A DNA stretch of 17,595 nt, taken from the NCBI GenBank assembly GCA_030639305.1, contig DAOWCY010000153.1:1-17595 (forward strand), written 5' to 3'. The notes beneath the pieces were generated by a model, which saw only the letters and a program-made list of their open reading frames with translations, was not told the origin of the DNA and did not search any database. Made by a program: the position numbers and the translations under genes. The DNA is from JAGLQA01 sp023135565. GTDB taxonomy: Bacteria; Acidobacteriota; Aminicenantia; UBA2199. Position 1 is the stretch's first letter. Every line of letters starts with the position of its first letter. Shown here piece after piece: positions 13,575 through 17,595 of this stretch.

Positions 13575-14882
13575 ATGAAAAATCTTTTAGTTGTTATGTT
13601 TTGTATGTTTGTTTTGGTATTGGGTCTCAACGCCGGGGAAAAAAAAGTGGATAAAACCAAACACCCGGTTATCGTAAAAAAAAGTTGTCCCACGGGAAAA
13701 CATACGCCTATCGTGGAAAAATTGATCACCATTTTAGAAGTTAGACCGGGTTTGAAAAATGCTCTTTTGCACTCGCTGAAAGTGGCCAACCGCTTAGATG
13801 CGCCCACCCTGGAGGAGTATTACAAATACTTAGATTACATAGTCACAACGCCTCCTACCGATAGGAATGTATATTACAATATCGTGGAATTCTACTATCT
13901 CATCGACCATCCCCTAACCGGCAAGCTGCAAACAGACAAATTATTCCAGCAGTGGACAGTGGAATTTGCCAATGCCTGGGGCAGTTATCTCGACACTCCT
14001 GCATCGGCCGCGGGAATTTGTACTTTCCTCGCCGACCCGGAGTTCAGTATGGGCGATTATCAGCCGAACCCCAGCGGCTGGCTTACCTTCAACCAGTTCT
14101 TCGCCCGTGAAGTCAGACCCGGCAAGAGGCCCATCGCCTGTCTATATGACGACCGGGTAATCGTTTCCCCGGCGGACTGCGCCTTCGTAGGCTGCTGGGA
14201 AATCGAGAAAGATTCGAAAATATTTGTAAAAGGCAAAAACGATAAGCCCTATTCCATAGTCGAACTCCTGGATGAAAGCCCCTATAAAGATAAATTCATA
14301 GACGGCAGATTCTATCACAGTTTCCTGGATGTGAACGACTATCACCGCTACCATGTCCCCGTGGCGGGAATAGTCAAGGAAGCGAGACAAATAACGGGAA
14401 AAGTATACCTGGCTTCTGTACAATGCAAAGACGGGTCGATACATGCCTTAGACGATACCGGCTACCAATTCCAACAGTCCCGGGGCCTGATCGTCATCGA
14501 CTCTACGGCTCACGTAGGCGGCTATGTGGCCGTGCTGCCTATCGGCATGGCGCAGGTCTCCTCCTGCAATATTACCGCGGAAGTGGGAAGCTGGCTTCAT
14601 AAAGGCGAGGAATTCGGTTACTTCCTGTTCGGCGGTTCCGATATTATCATATTGTTCGATAAGGACTGTAAAGTCAATATTTGTATGAAACCCAACACCC
14701 ATTACAAACAGGGAGCAGCCGTCGCCTATGCCGGTGTACCCTGTCCCGACGGCAGGCCTTCCTGTCCCACTAAAGAAGACCTAACCTGTCCCCCCATCCT
14801 CGGTCCAGCCGATTGTATCCCCTGTATCTACGATGCAAAAAGTAAAGATATGGCCAATTTTGATCCCTGTAAGAAAAAATAA
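13575..14882 (+). CDS. Secreted phosphatidylserine-decarboxylase-like pyruvoyl enzyme
   Basis: 435 aa. Residues 1-20 are a signal peptide (hydrophobic VVMFCMFVLVLGL, likely cleavage at NA-G). The body is the PSD family fold (PF02666), closest in layout to the larger PSD-like branch that includes fungal PsiD-type decarboxylases: GWLTFNQFFAREVRPGKRPI (168-187), IVSPADC (196-202), FYHSFLDVNDYHRYHVPVAG (246-265), EVGSWLHKGEEFGYFLFGGS (336-355) and DIIILFD. In PSD enzymes the chain self-cleaves before the Ser of a (L)GS motif to make the pyruvoyl cofactor; here that is G354-S355. Known members are membrane-associated or cytosolic, so export is unusual. After the fold comes a Cys-rich tail (390-435) with CPDGRPSCP, LTCPP, CIPC and DPC. 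The substrate is unknown. AGGAGG (13565-13570) fixes the start. Confidence 0.85.
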   Translation: MKNLLVVMFCMFVLVLGLNAGEKKVDKTKHPVIVKKSCPTGKHTPIVEKLITILEVRPGLKNALLHSLKVANRLDAPTLEEYYKYLDYIVTTPPTDRNVYYNIVEFYYLIDHPLTGKLQTDKLFQQWTVEFANAWGSYLDTPASAAGICTFLADPEFSMGDYQPNPSGWLTFNQFFAREVRPGKRPIACLYDDRVIVSPADCAFVGCWEIEKDSKIFVKGKNDKPYSIVELLDESPYKDKFIDGRFYHSFLDVNDYHRYHVPVAGIVKEARQITGKVYLASVQCKDGSIHALDDTGYQFQQSRGLIVIDSTAHVGGYVAVLPIGMAQVSSCNITAEVGSWLHKGEEFGYFLFGGSDIIILFDKDCKVNICMKPNTHYKQGAAVAYAGVPCPDGRPSCPTKEDLTCPPILGPADCIPCIYDAKSKDMANFDPCKKK

Positions 14883-15148
14883 ACCTGCGGGGTCAGGCGG
14901 TTGTCTTTTATCGCATTCTTTAAGCAGCCAAAATAGAGCATCCGGGTGAAAACCCGGTGAAAAAAACGGGGGCGGTTCTGCCGCCCCCTCTTCCCCACAG
15001 ACCGGGCGCACCGGCGTGTCCCACCTGCCCATAGAAACGCTGTGCGGGACGAAACCGCCGGCGGACTGGAAAGAAAAAGGAAGATTCGACAGTATTATGT
15101 TTGACGGCGCGGTTTCTCTGCCGGGCTGGGGGAAAGCCAACCCCTCCT
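14883..15148. other. GC-rich intergenic stretch with terminator-like hairpins
   Basis: No supportable gene. It contains the two hairpins at 14942-14988 and, further on, GAAACCGCCG (15050-15059) facing CGGCGCGGTTTC (15108-15119) as an imperfect long-range inverted repeat. Up to the next start codon the stretch without a gene is 308 bp. Confidence 0.5.
14942..14988. terminator. Tandem hairpins after the decarboxylase-like gene
   Basis: CCGGGT-GAAA-ACCCGG (14942-14957, a stable GNRA-type tetraloop) followed by AAAAAAC and GGGGGCGG-TTCTG-CCGCCCCC (14968-14988) with TCTT after it. The second stem has six A's before it, so it would also work as a terminator on the minus strand. Position 60 bp after the stop fits transcription termination. 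Confidence 0.6.
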
Positions 15149-15176
15149 TTTACTTTGTTTTATTTTGATGTATAAT
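15149..15176 (+). promoter_or_regulatory. Promoter of the second AAA/PD-(D/E)XK gene
   Basis: TATAAT at 15171-15176 with TTTACT (15149-15154) 16 nt upstream. The ATG at 15191 is only 14 nt beyond the -10 box, giving a leader of about 8 nt. This placement argues against the upstream TTG at 15176 as start codon. Confidence 0.55.
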
Positions 15177-15190
15177 TGTCCCGGAAGAAA

Positions 15191-16906
15191 ATGAAAACAA
15201 AAAAATTGCCCATAGGAATATCGGATTTTAAAGAGATCGTAACAGGGAACTACTGCTACGTCGATAAAACCCTGTTTATCAAAGAAATCTTAGATAAAGG
15301 CGATAAAATATTCCTGGTACCGCGTCCCAGGCGATTCGGGAAAACCTTGAATCTCTCTATGGTAAAATATTTTTTCGACTGCTGCCCCACGGAAACCCCG
15401 GGCGGCACTGAACAAAACCACAAGGAATTGTTCACCCCTTTCCAGATCTGCCGGGCAGGCGGCGAATACCTCCGGGGACAGGGCAAACACCCCGTGATTT
15501 TTATTTCTTTCAGGAACATCAAAGAATTGGATTGGGACTCCTGTTGGAGTAAGATAAAACAATTGGTGCAGGGTGAATATCTAAAACATGATTACCTGCT
15601 TGACAGTGCAAAACTAAAACCGACGGAAAAGGAGTATTTTAAGAAGATCATCGACCTTACAGGCGGTAAGGGCGATTACGAAAATAGCCTGGAAAAACTG
15701 CTTTTCTACCTGACGCGGTTCTACGACCGGAAAGCGGTTATCCTGGTGGATGAATACGATGCGCCCATCCATGCCGGTTTTAGCCACGATTATTATGAAG
15801 AAATCGTTAATTTTATGCGAAATTTCTTAGGCGGGGGGCTGAAAGACACCGACCGCTACCTGGAAAAAGGAATTATCAGCGGTATCATGCGTGTAGCCAA
15901 AGAATCGATTTTCTCCGGTTTAAACAACCTGGGAGTCTATACCCTGACCTCCGTGGAGTTCGAAAATCACTTCGGGTTTACCGAAAAGGAAGTGGCTGCG
16001 CTTCTTAATGATTTCGTTCTATTAGATAGATACGCGGAGGTGCAGCAGTGGTATAACGGTTACTTATTCGGGGGCAAAGTGATTTACAACCCCTGGTCGA
16101 TTATTAATTTTTTAGGTAATAAGGGAAAGGAATTAAAACCCTATTGGATTAACACGTCCGATAACCGCATCGTCGAAACCCTGCTTTCAAAAGGGGGGAA
16201 GGAACTCAAAGAAGAATTGGAACAACTCATCCGCGGGGAACACATCGAAAAAGCCGTGGAAGAGAATATAGTGCTTAAAGATATTTTTTCAAACGAGGAC
16301 TCTTTATGGAGTTTTCTTTTGATGGGCGGCTACATGAGACAATCTTTTAGTAGACAGGACGACGTGTCCGGGAAGATTTATTATGCCCTCTCGATTCCCA
16401 ACAAGGAAGTGAGAACCGCTTACGCCAAAGTGGTGGACCGCTATTTTTCCGCCAAAATAGAAAACAAGAAATTAGAAACAATGCTCAGCGCACTAATTGC
16501 CGGGGACGTCAAACTCTTCGAAAAAATGTTGAAAAAAATTGTTGCCGCGGTTTGCAGTTATTTTGATTTCGGCGTAGAGCCGGAGAAGGTATACCATGCG
16601 CTGACAGCCGGGCTATTGGTCTGGATATCCAATACCCACGAGATAAAATCCAACCGGGAATCGGGTTACGGCAGGTATGATATTATGGTTATTCCCCGCG
16701 ACATTTCCGGGACAGGTTATGTGATCGAGTTCAAAACCGCTGCCGGCGATGATAACGAGACAGTGGAATCCGCCGCTAAAGCCGCCCTGTCACAGATCGA
16801 AGAAAAGCAGTACGAAACCGAGCTTGTGGAAAGAGGGATAAAAAACATAAAAAAACTGGCGATCGTATTCCGCGGTAAAGACGTTTATGTAAAAGAGAGC
16901 GATTAG
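15191..16906 (+). CDS. AAA-ATPase_like / PDDEXK_9 protein
   Basis: 571 aa from ATG 15191 (a TTG at 15176 would add five residues but overlaps the -10 box). Numbering here is from the ATG. The N-terminus KKLPIGISDFKEIVTGNYCYVDKT-type signature, the Walker A RPRRFGKTLNLSM (about 45-57) and Walker B VILVDEYDAPIHAG (about 183-196) mark the AAA-ATPase_like family (PF09820). The middle GIISGIMRVAKESIFSGLNN is also typical. The C-terminal PD-(D/E)XK domain (PF08011 type) has YGRYDIMV and YVIEFKTA with the catalytic D, E and K. The protein is full length. These proteins are strongly amplified in some genomes and their function is unknown. It shares domain order with the protein at 2260-3912, but the sequences differ clearly. 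Confidence 0.92.
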   Translation: MKTKKLPIGISDFKEIVTGNYCYVDKTLFIKEILDKGDKIFLVPRPRRFGKTLNLSMVKYFFDCCPTETPGGTEQNHKELFTPFQICRAGGEYLRGQGKHPVIFISFRNIKELDWDSCWSKIKQLVQGEYLKHDYLLDSAKLKPTEKEYFKKIIDLTGGKGDYENSLEKLLFYLTRFYDRKAVILVDEYDAPIHAGFSHDYYEEIVNFMRNFLGGGLKDTDRYLEKGIISGIMRVAKESIFSGLNNLGVYTLTSVEFENHFGFTEKEVAALLNDFVLLDRYAEVQQWYNGYLFGGKVIYNPWSIINFLGNKGKELKPYWINTSDNRIVETLLSKGGKELKEELEQLIRGEHIEKAVEENIVLKDIFSNEDSLWSFLLMGGYMRQSFSRQDDVSGKIYYALSIPNKEVRTAYAKVVDRYFSAKIENKKLETMLSALIAGDVKLFEKMLKKIVAAVCSYFDFGVEPEKVYHALTAGLLVWISNTHEIKSNRESGYGRYDIMVIPRDISGTGYVIEFKTAAGDDNETVESAAKAALSQIEEKQYETELVERGIKNIKKLAIVFRGKDVYVKESD

Positions 16907-16928
16907 CAGCCGAAACGTTTACTTCTGT

Positions 16929-17014
16929 TGTCGCTCGCCAATAAGCTATCCGGGCTGGTTTTTCAGTGAAAAAAGGCGAACATTTCATTTCGAGCGATTC
17001 GGATTGAAAAAACG
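16929..17014. repeat. 86-bp direct repeat, copy 1
   Basis: Nearly identical to 17098-17183 (a few mismatches, near the TTTCAGTGAAA segment), offset 169 bp. It starts with TGTCGCTCGCCAATAAGCTA and ends with GGATTGAAAAAACG. It lies directly after the ATPase gene. It is not part of a supportable gene. Confidence 0.85.
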
Positions 17015-17097
17015 AGGTGATTTTTTCAGGCATAGAATCCTCTTTTGTAAAACCGGGATTGTTCCAGGTAAAAAAGGCGACACCCCCAACCGATACC

Positions 17098-17183
17098 TGT
17101 CGCTCGCCAATAAGCTATCCGGGCTGGTTTTTTAGTAAAAAAAGGCGAACATTTCATTTCGAGCGATTCGGATTGAAAAAACG
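17098..17183. repeat. 86-bp direct repeat, copy 2
   Basis: Second copy, followed by GGAACATTTTTTCC, where the flanks diverge from copy 1. The 83 bp between the copies hold nothing recognisable. The 376-bp interval from the ATPase stop to the transposase stop contains only these repeats and the motif at 17261. Confidence 0.85.
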
Positions 17184-17260
17184 GAACATTTTTTCCGACG
17201 AAAAATCGGCATTTTGGCTGCAAAAATCAGAGAGCGGACGCACTTTTCCCCGGTATGGCA

Positions 17261-17279
17261 GCATAACATATATTCAAAA
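17261..17279 (-). repeat. IS-end-like motif directly after the transposase stop
   Basis: On the minus strand, just past the transposase TAG, the sequence reads TTTTGAATATATGTTATGC. It matches the unit found in the arrays at 8800-8895 and 12225-12300 (TTTTGA, then TGTTAT). One unit only; short, so chance cannot be excluded. Confidence 0.4.
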
Positions 17280-17282
17280 AAA

Positions 17283-17595
17283 CTAAGCGGCGTCTTTCCA
17301 GGCGTATTTGTGATGCAGTCCGCCGAGCCGGGGCAGCGCAATCACCCGGTCACTATCGGAAGCCCTGTCTTGAACCGGGCGTGTGTTTGGCGGGTCTTTA
17401 TCGAGATTATAATGCGTCCGGTCATTATGGTAATAGTCGATGTATTCCTCGAGCAGCATGTACAAATGCCCCTCATTCAATACGATCACATGATTTAACA
17501 ACTCTTTCCGCACACTGCCGATCCAGCGTTCGGCAGTGCCGTTCTGCCAGGGCGAACGAAAAGAAGTCCGTACAGGCTCGATAGAAAAGGCTTTC
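17283..17595 (-). CDS. DDE transposase (integrase core, rve type), 3' part
   Basis: Partial: the 5' end lies beyond the window. The frame is open from 17594 down to TAG at 17283-17285 (about 103 codons). It begins KAFSIEPVRTSFRSPWQNGT and continues AERWIGSVRKELLNHVIVLN, the C-terminal part of the retroviral-type integrase core. WQNGTAERWIGSVRKE contains the last catalytic Glu of the DDE triad. YIDYYHNDRTHYNLDKDPP and the end of the chain follow the usual pattern of IS3/IS481-related transposases. Within the visible part there is no frameshift or stop, so the element may be intact. The first two catalytic Asp residues cannot be seen. Confidence 0.9.
   Translation of the reverse strand, partial: KAFSIEPVRTSFRSPWQNGTAERWIGSVRKELLNHVIVLNEGHLYMLLEEYIDYYHNDRTHYNLDKDPPNTRPVQDRASDSDRVIALPRLGGLHHKYAWKDAA

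Noticed and set aside
14781..15140. Minus-strand ORF of 119 codons
   Set aside because: Overlaps the 3' end of the decarboxylase-like gene antisense and runs through terminator hairpins; composition is not protein-like.
2260..16906. The two AAA/PD-(D/E)XK proteins as a joint defence system around the exported genes
   Set aside because: They belong to different subfamilies, are 11 kb apart on opposite strands and nothing links them functionally; such genes are commonly scattered in many copies.
16776..17033. Minus-strand ORF of 85 codons overlapping the ATPase 3' end, with an AGAGGA-like site
   Set aside because: Half of it is antisense to a well-supported gene and the rest is the 86-bp repeat; no domain is recognisable.

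Overview
The window looks like chromosomal accessory DNA from an uncultured diderm bacterium. Support for a diderm: two lipoprotein-type and three Sec-type signal peptides, a C-terminus with outer-membrane-like strand patterns, and a PilZ (c-di-GMP) protein. No ribosomal or phylogenetic marker is present, so I do not name a phylum. No rRNA, tRNA or CRISPR array was seen.

Layout. (1) 1-2160: an AT-rich block with an unrecognised helical protein (153-1400), a CopG/RHH-type antitoxin with no toxin (1428-1703), and on the opposite strand an MNT-type nucleotidyltransferase antitoxin (1808-2116). The HepT-like toxin of the latter survives only as about 35 codons (1711-1818). This looks like a graveyard of toxin-antitoxin modules. 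(2) 2260-3912: an AAA ATPase fused to a PD-(D/E)XK nuclease domain. (3) 4150-7616, minus strand: a probable operon pilZ-like / nadC / nadB, that is, two enzymes of de novo NAD synthesis behind a c-di-GMP receptor-like protein whose tail repeats a short L-D-x-x-F-type motif. (4) 7881-14882, plus strand: a run of exported proteins: CAP/SCP-like lipoprotein, unknown coiled-coil/beta protein, PA14 protein with an internal tandem repeat, lipoprotein with a duplicated domain, and a secreted phosphatidylserine-decarboxylase-like pyruvoyl enzyme with a Cys-rich tail. The gaps between them hold gene remnants (response regulator, a frameshifted start) and several dispersed repeats. (5) 15191-16906: a second AAA/PD-(D/E)XK protein of the AAA-ATPase_like + PDDEXK_9 type. 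(6) 16929-17595: an 86-bp direct repeat and the 3' part of a DDE (rve-type) transposase that runs off the window.

How it fits together. NadB and NadC supply two of the three steps from aspartate to nicotinate mononucleotide; nadA is not here. The exported proteins are probably separately expressed, since each has its own Shine-Dalgarno sequence and long repeat-filled gaps. Two homologous ~75-bp motif arrays (8822-8895 and 12227-12300), which resemble insertion-sequence ends, bracket two of the exported-protein genes. The pattern is one of a region reshaped by insertion elements and terminator-like dispersed repeats. The most unusual single gene is the secreted decarboxylase-like protein. I found no convincing new multi-gene defence system.
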